DNA from: Thermoanaerobaculia bacterium
Lineage (GTDB): Bacteria > Acidobacteriota > Thermoanaerobaculia > Multivoradales > J023
Assembly: GCA_030431255.1 (NCBI GenBank)
Contig: JAUIJL010000016.1
Location: 124,001 to 188,000, forward strand
DNA: 64,000 bases
Direction: 5' to 3'
In this document: positions 9,345-19,640 of the stretch, in pieces
Layout: each line of letters begins with the position of its first letter
Numbering within the stretch: position 1 is the first letter of the stretch
Made by a program: the position numbers and the translations under genes
Notes under the pieces: model-generated
What the model was told of the DNA's origin: nothing
What the model saw: the letters and a program-made list of their open reading frames with translations, nothing else
Databases searched by the model: none

Positions 9345-11261
9345 TCAGTTCTTAATAGCAGCTCCAGCAGCCACGTAAGCCGCCCAATAAACCCTTTGTT
9401 TGCCGTCGTTCTTTTTTGCTAGGCATGGATCGTCGACGCCCTGGGCCGAAATTTCCAGATACCAAGGCCCTCCCGGATTCTCGTAGTATTGGGCTGTGGC
9501 CCGGACCCGCTCGAAGACCGATCCGAACGAGTTGCCGGCAGCTCCTTCGGGTCCAAAGGACGGATTGAGCAGCTGAAGATCGAGGTCACTGTGCCTTTGG
9601 TTGATCGTCTCCGGCCACCAAATGGCAGCATCGACCATCGACCCCTTCTCGACTTCGGCCAACGGAATCCAAATCGATTCTCCCTGGCGAATTTCGACCT
9701 CGCCGAAGAAAAGCCTTCCGGTGTTCGGCAGCAAGATTCGCCCGGTTCCTTCTTTCGGGGTCCGACAGGCGTCGTAGGGAGTTTGACCACTGACCAAGGT
9801 CAGGGGATAGATCAGCCCTGGGTCGACGATCTCGGGGAATTGGCTCGGCGGGAACGCGTTGACGACCAGCGCTTTCAGCAGAGCGGCCGCTCCGGCCACA
9901 TAAGGGGCGGCACCGCTGGTTTGGATGTGGTGGCCACACCTCCCGGAGCCGCGGGCCAAGGCTTCCGTTCCCGTGGGACCCAGCACGTCCGGTTTGGTGC
10001 GACCGTCCCGAGTCGGGCCGTAGCCTCCTACGAGCTGGGTGGGATCGTGGATCTTGACTCCACCGGCCCCCAGCACCTTGTGGGCATTGCCGGGACTCGT
10101 CACTCCTTTGCCGAGCCCTGTATTTCCCACCGGCGCGACCACCACATGGCCGGAGTCGAAGGCGAGATCCGCGAGCTTCGCTACGACTCCCCGAGAGGTT
10201 TGAATGGACTGAACCTGGGCCAGAAGCACCTCCGCGCGCTGATCTCGATTCGGAATACCCAGCGAGCCTAAAGCTCGCTTCAACGCTTCCTCCTGATGAG
10301 TATCGATGCCGATCTTGAAGCTCACCAGCTCGAGATCCGTGACACCACCGTAGGCGCCCGCACCCTCGCCGGAAAGAATGCTCGCGGACTTGGTGCCGTG
10401 GCTTTCTTCATTGCTGTCGCCCGAGCCGTGGACACAGGCATTGCCACCGGCACCTCCTCCGGCACCGGTCCGGCAGTCGAGGGTCGCTCGAAACGACGTG
10501 CCCGAGAGTCTTCCGCTGTCGACTCCCGAATCGAAGAGCCCGATTCGAATCTCGGTTCGGCTTTTGTCCAACCGGGCTTTCAGCGGATCTGAACGGATCA
10601 GAGCTCGGCCGTCGGCAATATCGTCGCCGTTTCCGGGCACACAGAGCCCGCTCGTCGAGCTTCCTTCGGCGGCAAGGGATCGATGGGTGGCCAAGCTGGG
10701 TTCGAACGAAACGATTTCCCACAAGTTGTCGTCCTGGGACGAGTAGACGGCTCGGCCACGGATGTCGGCTCTTCTATAGGTTTCGATCGTCGAGATGAGG
10801 CCTTCTCCCGAGTCCGGAGTGTCCGTGGAGAGGAAAAATGCGCCGATTTCTTTAATGGCCCTCACTTCGAGGTCGTCACGAGAAAAGATCTCATGGACGA
10901 GCGCTTCGGTCGCTCGTTCGCCATCCTCAACTTGGAGGCAAGCTTCTTCACCCTCGACCGGCTCCAGGACCAACCAATATCCATTCACCGTGCCGGGGTA
11001 GTTACCGGCGGCCACGGACCTGGCTTCGCGGCTGATCGGGTCGATCCATGGATACTCGCTTTGGCGGACTTTGGGCTCGAAGCTATCTCGGGTGATCGGC
11101 CATTCCGAGCAGGAATGATTTAGGGTCGAGCCCCGCACCGACCCTTCCACCAGCTGAAGGCCGTACCGTTCGCAGCGACGGTCGACGGGCTGGGCCGCTA
11201 CGGATCCACAGACCAGAAAAAGCACACCGACGGTGGCGAATCTTAGGGCTGTTTTGCTCAT
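9345..11261 (-). CDS. Secreted subtilisin-like (S8) serine protease
   Basis: Catalytic motifs IGLFDSGVD (Asp), SHGTKSASI (His), TSGAAPYVAGAAALL (Ser); signal peptide MSKTALRFATVGVLFLVCGSVAA from ATG 11261. Confidence 0.87.
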   Translation of the reverse strand: MSKTALRFATVGVLFLVCGSVAAQPVDRRCERYGLQLVEGSVRGSTLNHSCSEWPITRDSFEPKVRQSEYPWIDPISREARSVAAGNYPGTVNGYWLVLEPVEGEEACLQVEDGERATEALVHEIFSRDDLEVRAIKEIGAFFLSTDTPDSGEGLISTIETYRRADIRGRAVYSSQDDNLWEIVSFEPSLATHRSLAAEGSSTSGLCVPGNGDDIADGRALIRSDPLKARLDKSRTEIRIGLFDSGVDSGRLSGTSFRATLDCRTGAGGGAGGNACVHGSGDSNEESHGTKSASILSGEGAGAYGGVTDLELVSFKIGIDTHQEEALKRALGSLGIPNRDQRAEVLLAQVQSIQTSRGVVAKLADLAFDSGHVVVAPVGNTGLGKGVTSPGNAHKVLGAGGVKIHDPTQLVGGYGPTRDGRTKPDVLGPTGTEALARGSGRCGHHIQTSGAAPYVAGAAALLKALVVNAFPPSQFPEIVDPGLIYPLTLVSGQTPYDACRTPKEGTGRILLPNTGRLFFGEVEIRQGESIWIPLAEVEKGSMVDAAIWWPETINQRHSDLDLQLLNPSFGPEGAAGNSFGSVFERVRATAQYYENPGGPWYLEISAQGVDDPCLAKKNDGKQRVYWAAYVAAGAAIKN

Positions 11262-12220
11262 CAGAACGCCAGCCCGGGGCATTTCACGGGTTTCAGCCCG
11301 GGAAGATCTTGACATTGGGAGATCCCGTTGGCATTAAAGCTGGGGATCTTACGATTGGGTAGTTGAGTATTTGGGTCCTTGAAGAGGTTGTAGAGGTAGA
11401 CGAAGTGGTCGAAGTTTTCTCCGGTCGGATGCTCGGGTGCGTTCACGACCCATACCTCGACGACTTTTTGACCAATGATCGGGACCTTGATGTTTGGGCT
11501 GACCGTGGTGCCGTCACTGTGTTTCCTGCGAGCGAATTCAAGGGTCGGTGGGTTGGTCGGATTCGGACCTTGGATCTGCAGCTCGTATACCAAAGTGTCG
11601 GCCAACCGGGCGCAGCGGGAGTTGGTGGTCGTCGGGAATTTCCAACGGCGGCATACCTCTACGTCCCGAGCCGCCAGCTTGCCGGCGCAATGGTTTCCGG
11701 CGTGGCAAACATCGTTGACCAGCGGGTAACCACCAGTGAGAAGTAGCCTTGACGCCACTTTGTCGAGGTTCGCCGGAATCTGTGAGGAAGATAAAGGCTC
11801 GAGCAAGCCCTCTAAGGGCGTCAGCAGAGGGACTCCACCGGGTTTGCGGGTGGCAGGGGTTTTTCTCGCAACGATCGGCCCCTGACATCGATGGTGTCCT
11901 TTTACGTTGACTGGACCGGCCAGCTCGTGGAGATCGCCCACGTACTCTCGAAAGGTGTGGTCGATTCTCAAGGGCCGATCGACGGTCAACGAGGTGCCGT
12001 TGACCAGGATCTCCAGATCGTGACCCTTGAGGTCAGTCTTCTTCGAGCTGCAATTTTTGCCTTCGCCGTCACATCCGAACCGCAGCTCGGTCACATGGGG
12101 ATGACTGGTGGTCGCAGGGACCTGGGCCATGAGCGCCCACAGGGTCGGGGCCGTTTCATTGAGCCCGGGCGTGGGGCCATAGGCGATCAAGCCGGTGATG
12201 AGAATGCGTAGGGTAACCAT
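11261..12220 (-). CDS. Hypothetical secreted protein
   Basis: 319-aa ORF between the CHAT and S8 genes; its stop overlaps the S8 start (TGATG). Confidence 0.7.
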   Translation of the reverse strand: MVTLRILITGLIAYGPTPGLNETAPTLWALMAQVPATTSHPHVTELRFGCDGEGKNCSSKKTDLKGHDLEILVNGTSLTVDRPLRIDHTFREYVGDLHELAGPVNVKGHHRCQGPIVARKTPATRKPGGVPLLTPLEGLLEPLSSSQIPANLDKVASRLLLTGGYPLVNDVCHAGNHCAGKLAARDVEVCRRWKFPTTTNSRCARLADTLVYELQIQGPNPTNPPTLEFARRKHSDGTTVSPNIKVPIIGQKVVEVWVVNAPEHPTGENFDHFVYLYNLFKDPNTQLPNRKIPSFNANGISQCQDLPGLKPVKCPGLAF

Positions 12221-12247
12221 TTGTGTCTCCTCCGTAGGTCGTTTTCG

Positions 12248-15200
12248 TCAGCCGGCGCCCAACATTTGGAACGTCGCAATAGATTGGACGGACCCGGATC
12301 CGAAATTTCCGAAAAAATCTGATTTTGTTCGGCGGAGCGCTTCAGCTGGAGGCACACCCGAAGCCACGTACCGATGGAGCTCCGACAAGATTTCGGCGCT
12401 GCTCGCATCGTCGATATTCCAAAGGGTGGCCAGCACGCTGGGCACCCCCTGAGCAAGAAAAGGGCGAGCCAGGCTGTGGGGACCTTCGGTCAGGGAAATC
12501 TGGCCGACGCCGGTCCGGCAGGCCGCTAGCACGGCAAAGCGTAGTCGGCCCAGAGGGAGGTCGTAGAGCTGGTGAACGTAAACCGGCTCGGTAGCACCGC
12601 CAGAGGAAAGGGCCACGAAGGAAAAGAGGGGATATTCGGCATTGACCACCGCATGGGTGGCCAGGTGCAGGACCTCGGCCCGTTGCAGCCCGGAGCGGAA
12701 CGCCTCCAAAGTGCCTTGGTCGTCGAGCAGCATCACCGGCTCGCCGTAGTGCTCCGACACCTCGCGGGCCTCACGCCCAGCTCCGGGCAAGGGCCGGAGG
12801 TTTGAATCAGGGTCGAATTCCGTGATCGCCACGGTCAATAGGCTTCGTGGCGGAGTGGTCGGAAGGCGGACGGGGGTTTTTGCTTGCAGCCACAAGGAAA
12901 AGCTCGGGACCACGGTCACCCGAACATCTTGAAAAAGGTGTCGGCCGTCTCTCAAAAGACTGTCGAACGGGATCCGGAATAGGTCTTTGTCCGGCACGAT
13001 CACCAGATTCTCGACCTGCCGCAGCTGGTCCGCGATCGGCGCGATCGTCAGCTCGGAGAGCCGGTCGAGCGCCTGATTGAAACGGGGGTCGGGACGGCCG
13101 CCGGCTTCGCCGATGGCAGCCAGTTGAGCGACTAGCCGACCGATTTCTCGATGCCGATTCGGCAATCGGAAAAGCTCGGTAGCTCGATGCTTCTGGACCC
13201 AAAGGAGCAACTCGTCGTCCAGAACGAAGAAAAAGAGGACAGCCGACCGAGCGTCGAGATGGTTCTCGACCTCCGTGGGCTCGGCAGCCCGCTCCGAAGC
13301 CAAAAGATCTTTCAGCACCCGGGCTTTGGACCGCTCGGCGATGAACAGGGCTTGCCGACTCTCGCCAGCATCCAAGAGTAGGGGAATCAATTCGTCGAAG
13401 AGCTCACGGGATCGGTCGAAATAGGAAATCCGTAAATCCTTTTCGGGCAGATTTTTCCTGAGATCCTCGAAAACCTCGATGCCCCGAAGTAAATCCGACA
13501 CGGCTAGGTCGACCCGGGTGCGGGGATGGACGGCGGCTCGATCCCTCAATAGGGCGGGCAACCGGGTTCGGTCACCGCTTCGGGCGTAAAGCTCTTCGGC
13601 CGCGTCCAACCGACGAAGCGCCTCGGGGTAGGGCAGGTCGGCCAAGGTGCCACGAATCCACTCCACGTCTGCTTTCAGCCGATCCGTCAACCCACCGGGG
13701 GGCAGATCGGCCAGCTTTGGCTCGATGGGTCGCAGTACCTGCGTGGCGGTGTCCGAGCTTCCCGAACGGCCGAGGGCTCTTGCGTGCCAGATCCGTGCTT
13801 CGATCGCGAAGATAGGATCTGCCAACTGCTCGGCTTCCTTCACCATCTGGTCCAGGAACGGCAACGCGAGAGCCGGAAGATTCTCCGAAAAGAAACCGTC
13901 CGCAGCTTCGTAGAGCATATTGTGCCGCCGTCGCGGATCAGGCACCTGGTCGAGCCTAGCCATCGCCTGCAGTCGGTAGCGCCAAGCCCGGCGGCGATCT
14001 CCCAGCTCTTGGGTCGTTTCCGCCAGCAGGCTGCGGGCGGCCGCCTCGTGACCGGGTTCGCCCGCGGCTCCATAGAGCTCGATGCTTCGTTTGAGGTGTT
14101 TGGAGCCCTTGAGCAAGTCGCCTCGCTTTCCTCGGCAAAGAGCCATCAGCCAATGGCATCTGGCCTGGAGCGCAGGATAAGGCTCGAGCTCGCTCGATCG
14201 GAGCAGGCTGGTCAGGGAGCCGTAGGCTTTGTCGAAATGGCCCTCGTAGTAGTCGAGAATCGAAAGCAGGATGTCCAGTCGAAACCGAAACGGGCTGCGA
14301 AAGCGATCCAGGACAGCTTCCGCCTGCGACCATCGGGCCTCGGCGACGTTTAGATCACCCCGTTCAAAAGATTCGAAACCGTCCGCGAATTGCTTGTGGG
14401 CCTCGACGAACACTGCTTGTTCACCCGGAGCCAAGGCCTTGAAAGCCCGAAGCGTATGAGCAAAAAACGGGCTGCCGTCGACGGATTCGAGAGCTTGGGA
14501 CAAACGCTTGGCACGGGCGCGGGTCGAGGGATCCGTGCCGAGGAAGAGCGGGATCTCCCGGCCTTGGGAGAGCTCGCGGAGGAGCTGAGGTAGCGCTTGA
14601 GGTTCAGTCCTCAGAGCACTCGACGGGTCCCCTTGGAGAACATGATTCGAGATGTCTTTACGAAGCTCGGACGTCTGGACATCGTCCAACGACCTTAGCG
14701 ATTCAAGGGCTTCTTGCCGCCAAGCCGGATCGCTCTCTCGGTCCAGGAACTGCTGCCACCTCTCTCGGGCCGGGTTTCGAAGACCAAAGATCGTCAACCA
14801 AACGGCCTGATTAAACAGCAAGGACTGAGACGGAGATCCCAGGGAGCGTGCTCGTTCGAAATCCGCCAGCGCGACGGGTAGGTCCCCATGGGAACCACGC
14901 TTCTCGGCCAAAAACCATCGAGCCACCGCCAAGTCGTTGAGGTGCTCGGGATTCTCGGGTTCTTGCGAGACCCGACGCTCGAGATGGCTCAACAGCCGCC
15001 GGCCGACAGTCTGCGAGCTTCCGGCGCGAGCCAACTGCCGGCTCAGCTCGAAGGCGCGAGTCCGATGACCGGAACCCCACGAGATCCTCGGCGCAGGGGA
15101 CGCTGTTTGCGGATCGGCCTTAGGGGGAGAGCAGAGGATCGAACCGGAATCTGCCACGGCGGGGCAAGGTGAGTGGGGTTGACCAGAAAGTCGAAAAAGG

Positions 15201-15313
15201 GTGATCCGTGAGCCGTCACGGACGGGAGCCGGATCCTGAACGCAGGCTCCGCCGAGCATGGCGGCCAGCAACATCGCCGCTCGCAACGAAACAGGTTTGA
15301 TCTTAAAAGGCAT
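12248..15313 (-). CDS. TPR-CHAT domain protease, putative lipoprotein
   Basis: TPR-rich N-terminal region; CHAT motifs EVLHLATHAVVN (His) and FAVLAACRTGVGQI (Cys) ...GVPSVLATLWNIDDASS; N-terminal LLAAMLGGAC lipobox-like sequence. Confidence 0.88.
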   Translation of the reverse strand: MPFKIKPVSLRAAMLLAAMLGGACVQDPAPVRDGSRITLFRLSGQPHSPCPAVADSGSILCSPPKADPQTASPAPRISWGSGHRTRAFELSRQLARAGSSQTVGRRLLSHLERRVSQEPENPEHLNDLAVARWFLAEKRGSHGDLPVALADFERARSLGSPSQSLLFNQAVWLTIFGLRNPARERWQQFLDRESDPAWRQEALESLRSLDDVQTSELRKDISNHVLQGDPSSALRTEPQALPQLLRELSQGREIPLFLGTDPSTRARAKRLSQALESVDGSPFFAHTLRAFKALAPGEQAVFVEAHKQFADGFESFERGDLNVAEARWSQAEAVLDRFRSPFRFRLDILLSILDYYEGHFDKAYGSLTSLLRSSELEPYPALQARCHWLMALCRGKRGDLLKGSKHLKRSIELYGAAGEPGHEAAARSLLAETTQELGDRRRAWRYRLQAMARLDQVPDPRRRHNMLYEAADGFFSENLPALALPFLDQMVKEAEQLADPIFAIEARIWHARALGRSGSSDTATQVLRPIEPKLADLPPGGLTDRLKADVEWIRGTLADLPYPEALRRLDAAEELYARSGDRTRLPALLRDRAAVHPRTRVDLAVSDLLRGIEVFEDLRKNLPEKDLRISYFDRSRELFDELIPLLLDAGESRQALFIAERSKARVLKDLLASERAAEPTEVENHLDARSAVLFFFVLDDELLLWVQKHRATELFRLPNRHREIGRLVAQLAAIGEAGGRPDPRFNQALDRLSELTIAPIADQLRQVENLVIVPDKDLFRIPFDSLLRDGRHLFQDVRVTVVPSFSLWLQAKTPVRLPTTPPRSLLTVAITEFDPDSNLRPLPGAGREAREVSEHYGEPVMLLDDQGTLEAFRSGLQRAEVLHLATHAVVNAEYPLFSFVALSSGGATEPVYVHQLYDLPLGRLRFAVLAACRTGVGQISLTEGPHSLARPFLAQGVPSVLATLWNIDDASSAEILSELHRYVASGVPPAEALRRTKSDFFGNFGSGSVQSIATFQMLGAG

Positions 15314-15437
15314 CCTCTCGCGCCATCATGGCAGGTGATGCCCGCCGCCCTCAAGCGTTCCGGCCCTTCGACGGCGTCCGCCACGCCGATTTCAGGTAGG
15401 CTTGCCTCGCCACAGACCCATGTAGTGAGGAAGCGCT

Positions 15438-18400
15438 TTGGATCAGAATTGGCGGACGATCACCGAATCGGAATTTCCTTGGGAGCGAGAGGCGCTGGCG
15501 TTTATCCGACGCCTCCTGCCCGACGACGAGCGGGTGCACGCCTGGGCCAATTTCGAGATGGTGACGCGGGACGGTCGAATCTACGAGCAGGATCTCCTGG
15601 TCGTGACCCCGGCCGGTGTGTTTTTGGTCGAGATCAAGAGTTGGCCCGGGCGCATCAGCGGAGATGCCGGAACCTGGACCTGGCATCATGGCGGGCTGGA
15701 GCGGACCTACGACAACCCGCGTCTCATCACCAATCGCAAAGCGAAGATCCTCAAGAGCCTGTTGGTCGGCCGACCGGAGATGAAGAAATTTCGCCAACAG
15801 CTCTTCATCGAGGCGTTGGTATTTCTTTCCGACCCCGACCTCCGGCTGGATCTCGACGAACGGGCTCGGCAGGGGGTATGGCTTCGGGATCGGGAAGCGA
15901 GCGACGGAGTCCGGGCTCGATCCGGCATCGTCCGGGCGATGACCGAGCTTCGAGGTCGCCCACGGGTCGACCGACCCATGGCCCGGGCTCTGGTCAAAGC
16001 CGTGGAAGGCATCGGCATTCGACCGTCCCAACGGGTGACGCGTTTCGGGGACTACCGTCTCCAAGAGCTTTTGCACGAAACCGAGACCTACCAGGAGTGG
16101 AAGGTCGAGAAAACCAGCATCGCCGGCCTGGTGCGAAGAGCTCGGCTCTATCCGCTGGCTCCCGACGCTTCCCAAGAGCTGAGAGAGCGTCGGGATCGGG
16201 CGGCTCGCCGAGAGTTTTCGTTCCTACGAGATCTCCAACACCCGGGCATCCTGTGGCCCGTGGATTTTCACGAAGACGATCGCGGACCGGTGGTGCTCTT
16301 CGACCACGATGGTGACGGCTTACGATTCGATCACTTCGTCAAACAAGAGCATCATCGCTTGAGCCTCGATCAGCGGCTCGACATGGCTCGACAGCTTTTC
16401 GAAGCCGTGGCCTTTGCCCACGACAAAGGTCTTATCCACCGCGCTCTATCTCCCCGGGCGGTCACCGTTTCGGAAAAGCGCGGACGGCTGAGGGTGCTGG
16501 TGGGGGATTGGCAGGAAGGACGCCGACAGCTTTCGACGGGGCACGGCTCCATGCTGGATGCCACGGATCACGTGGGCCGCGACCTGGAGGCCCTGGATCG
16601 ATTGTATTTGGCCCCGGAGGTTTGGACTCAGCAGAGAATCGCCGAATTCGACGAGCCGAGCTTGGACGTCTTTTCTCTCGGTGTGCTCGCCTATCATCTT
16701 TTCGCCGGTGGGCCGCCCGCTCTGGATTTCGCGGACATGCAAACCCGGTTGAAGGAAGGTCCGGGGCTTCAGCTTTCGTCCGTGGTCGACGGAGCGGTCA
16801 TGAGCCTGCAAATGCTCGTTTGTGACGCCACCCATCCGGACGTGACGGGCCGGACGCCCGCGGTTCGAGATTTGCTGGAAGCGTTGGAGGAAGTGGAAGA
16901 GGAGCTGACCGCTCCGGACGCTTCGAGCTTCGTCGATCCGAAACACGCCAAGGGCAGAGATCGTCTGGCGGGTGGTTATCAAGTGGTGCGGGTGCTGGGA
17001 AGCGGAGCCACAGCGCGGGTGTTCGAGGTCGAGGTGCCTGGGCCGTCTACGGACCGAGAATCCGTGCTCAAGGTGGCCTTGGATCCCGAGCACAACGATC
17101 GATTGGTCGATGAGATGGAGGTGCTGGAGCAGCTTCGTCACAGCCATGTGGTCGCTCCGCGGGCGTTGGTGGATGTGGGTGAGCACAAAGGGATTCTGAT
17201 GGAGTCCGCCGGCAGCCAAACCTTGGAGCGACGGCTGCGGGAAGAGGGCGCTCTCGATGTCGACGACTTGCGCCGGCTGGGGGACGAGCTCCTACAGGTG
17301 GTCGAGCACCTCGAGGAAAAGGGAATCGCCCATCGCGATCTGAAACCTTCAAATATGGGGCTCTGCCGCCGCGGCCAAGGGCGCACGCATTTGGTGGTTT
17401 TCGATTTTTCTCTCTCGCGGGTGCCCGTGGACCGGGTACGCGCCGGTACAGTGGGTTATGTGGATCCCTTTTTGCGCACCGCCGAGCGCGGCCGGTGGGA
17501 CGTGCACGCCGAGCGATTCGCCGCCGCGGTGACCCTCTACGAATCGGCTACCGGCTCTCGTCCCGTCTGGGGCGACGGCCGTTCGGATCCGGCCTTGGCC
17601 ACCGACGCGACCCCTCGGGTCGAGGTAGAGCAATTCTCGGAGCTGGGGGAGGGGGCCGCCGAGGCTCTGCGGGAGTTTTTTTTACGCGCTCTGAGCCCGG
17701 ACTATCGGGACCGCTTCGATACGTGCGAAGACATGTTGCAGGCGTGGCGCGCCGCTTTCTTGGTCAGAGCCAACTCGCCGCGCTCCATGGAGCAGATCGA
17801 CCCAGAGAGATCTGGGGTCGCCGAAGGTGCCCGATCATCTCGTGGTCCGACCGGGCAGATTCCCGAATCTTGGAAAGATGCCTCCCTGGAGACCCCGGTC
17901 GAGGCCCTGCACCTGGCGAAGCGATCGTTGCGGGCCCTGGATCGCGCCGGCGCCCGAACGGTGAGCGACGTTCTAGGCCTTCAGCTCGACGATCTGGCCG
18001 GTCAGCGCAACGTCGGTGTCAAAACCCGCCAAGAGCTGGCCCGTCTGCTGGAGGCCCTCAGGGAGCGGTTCCCCGATTTCGTGTCCGTTGCCGAGCCCGA
18101 GGCCGGTGAAGAGGACCTTGCCGAGGTAGGCGCCTGGAGCTTGGACCGCCTGGCGCAGCCGCTGATTCCAGCGAGTCGCAGGAAGGACTCCAAAGAGCCG
18201 GAAACGCTGGCTCTGTTGCTCGGCTTGGAAGAGGGCTCAGCAGGCGGCAAGCCGACTGCGTGGCCGTCCCAGAGCGAGGTGGCCGAATGGTTGGGTGTCA
18301 CCCGAGCGGCCATCGGCCAGAAAACCGTGAAGGCCAGGGAACGGTGGCGACGTCAGAAGGCGCTGACCGCCTTGCGCGCCGATATTTCCAACCACTTGGC

Positions 18401-19640
18401 GCTCCACGGCGGGGTCATGGCCCTGGACGAGTTGGTGCGCCTGCTCCTGCTTCTGAGGGGCTCCACCCTCCGGGGTGAGGCCCGCCGGCGCGTGGCTTCG
18501 GCGGTGGCGCGGGCCGCGGTGGAAACGGAATCCACTTTGGATGAGCCCAAGTTCTCGGTTTGGCGCCGGGGTGGTGATGTCTTTTTCACCACCGCGGGTG
18601 CCGCCGGTCCCGGTCCCCGTTGGGCGGATTGTGCCCGTTCGCTCGGCCGCCGGGCGGACCAGCTGGCTGCCGAGCAGCCCTTGCCCAGCGCGTCACGGGT
18701 CTTGGAAGAGTTGTCTCGGGTGTCACTGCCCGAGGATTTGAGCCTCGACCCAGATCGCCTTTTGAGCTTGGCGGCCGCGGCTTCCGAAACGGCGGCCCTT
18801 TCGCCGCGCGGAGAGCTCTACCCGAAGGCGATGTCTCCCCAGCAAGCGGTCGAGCTGGCCCAAGGAGCCCTATTGGGCGCTCGACGACTCGACGTGGTGG
18901 GAACGCATCGTCGAATCCGAGGCCGGTTTCCCGAGATCGGCCCCTTGCCGGGCCGCAAAGAGCTGGACCGATTGCTGGAGCAGGCCGGCACGGGGCTGAG
19001 GTGGATCCCTACCGGGGAAGGACTGGAGCAAGGTTATTACCAGTCTGAGCTTCCCCAGGGTGGGACCGTGTCGAGCCTTTCGGGCGAAGGCCTGTCCGAC
19101 GCTGGCCTTTCCCCCGATTCCACGCGCTTCGAAGAGCGCCTAGCCAAGTCGTCCGCCAACGGGGATTTCTTGGTCCTTCCGGTGGCCCCCAGGCGGGCTG
19201 AACGGGTGGCCCGGCAGCTCGGCGAGCGATTCGAGGTGACGAGTCTCAGCCTGGATCAATTGTTGATCGAAGCCATGCGCGCTGAAGCAAAAACCGCCGG
19301 AGCCGAGTGGGACGTGGTGCTCGAAGCCGATGCCGCGGCAAGGGACAGCGAGGATTGGGAGATTCTCGTCAAGCTGGTGCGAGATCGAGCCTTGCCGCGG
19401 GTCGAAAGAACCTTGGCCGAGCATCGAGGCACCGCGCTCGTCACCCATCCCGGCCTGCTCGCCCGATACGGCTGCCTCTCGTTTTTGGAACGGCTTCGAG
19501 TCCGTTCGGGGCCGGATCTGGGATTCTGGATCCTCGTGCCCACCGGCGACACCCAAGGCCGCCCCCGGATCGACGGTCAGGCCCTGCCGCTGGTGCCCGG
19601 CGAGTGGCTCACGGTGCCTCGGGGTTGGCCGGTGGGGTAG
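15438..19640 (+). CDS. pglW: BREX type 2 serine/threonine kinase PglW (NERD plus two kinase domains)
   Basis: N-terminal NERD (EQDLLVVTPAGVFLVEIKSWPG); degenerate kinase (HRALSPRAV); second kinase GSGATARVFEV...HRDLKPSN...FDFSLS; C-terminal HhH-like region. First gene of pglWXYZ-brxD-brxHI order. Confidence 0.9.
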   Translation: MDQNWRTITESEFPWEREALAFIRRLLPDDERVHAWANFEMVTRDGRIYEQDLLVVTPAGVFLVEIKSWPGRISGDAGTWTWHHGGLERTYDNPRLITNRKAKILKSLLVGRPEMKKFRQQLFIEALVFLSDPDLRLDLDERARQGVWLRDREASDGVRARSGIVRAMTELRGRPRVDRPMARALVKAVEGIGIRPSQRVTRFGDYRLQELLHETETYQEWKVEKTSIAGLVRRARLYPLAPDASQELRERRDRAARREFSFLRDLQHPGILWPVDFHEDDRGPVVLFDHDGDGLRFDHFVKQEHHRLSLDQRLDMARQLFEAVAFAHDKGLIHRALSPRAVTVSEKRGRLRVLVGDWQEGRRQLSTGHGSMLDATDHVGRDLEALDRLYLAPEVWTQQRIAEFDEPSLDVFSLGVLAYHLFAGGPPALDFADMQTRLKEGPGLQLSSVVDGAVMSLQMLVCDATHPDVTGRTPAVRDLLEALEEVEEELTAPDASSFVDPKHAKGRDRLAGGYQVVRVLGSGATARVFEVEVPGPSTDRESVLKVALDPEHNDRLVDEMEVLEQLRHSHVVAPRALVDVGEHKGILMESAGSQTLERRLREEGALDVDDLRRLGDELLQVVEHLEEKGIAHRDLKPSNMGLCRRGQGRTHLVVFDFSLSRVPVDRVRAGTVGYVDPFLRTAERGRWDVHAERFAAAVTLYESATGSRPVWGDGRSDPALATDATPRVEVEQFSELGEGAAEALREFFLRALSPDYRDRFDTCEDMLQAWRAAFLVRANSPRSMEQIDPERSGVAEGARSSRGPTGQIPESWKDASLETPVEALHLAKRSLRALDRAGARTVSDVLGLQLDDLAGQRNVGVKTRQELARLLEALRERFPDFVSVAEPEAGEEDLAEVGAWSLDRLAQPLIPASRRKDSKEPETLALLLGLEEGSAGGKPTAWPSQSEVAEWLGVTRAAIGQKTVKARERWRRQKALTALRADISNHLALHGGVMALDELVRLLLLLRGSTLRGEARRRVASAVARAAVETESTLDEPKFSVWRRGGDVFFTTAGAAGPGPRWADCARSLGRRADQLAAEQPLPSASRVLEELSRVSLPEDLSLDPDRLLSLAAAASETAALSPRGELYPKAMSPQQAVELAQGALLGARRLDVVGTHRRIRGRFPEIGPLPGRKELDRLLEQAGTGLRWIPTGEGLEQGYYQSELPQGGTVSSLSGEGLSDAGLSPDSTRFEERLAKSSANGDFLVLPVAPRRAERVARQLGERFEVTSLSLDQLLIEAMRAEAKTAGAEWDVVLEADAAARDSEDWEILVKLVRDRALPRVERTLAEHRGTALVTHPGLLARYGCLSFLERLRVRSGPDLGFWILVPTGDTQGRPRIDGQALPLVPGEWLTVPRGWPVG

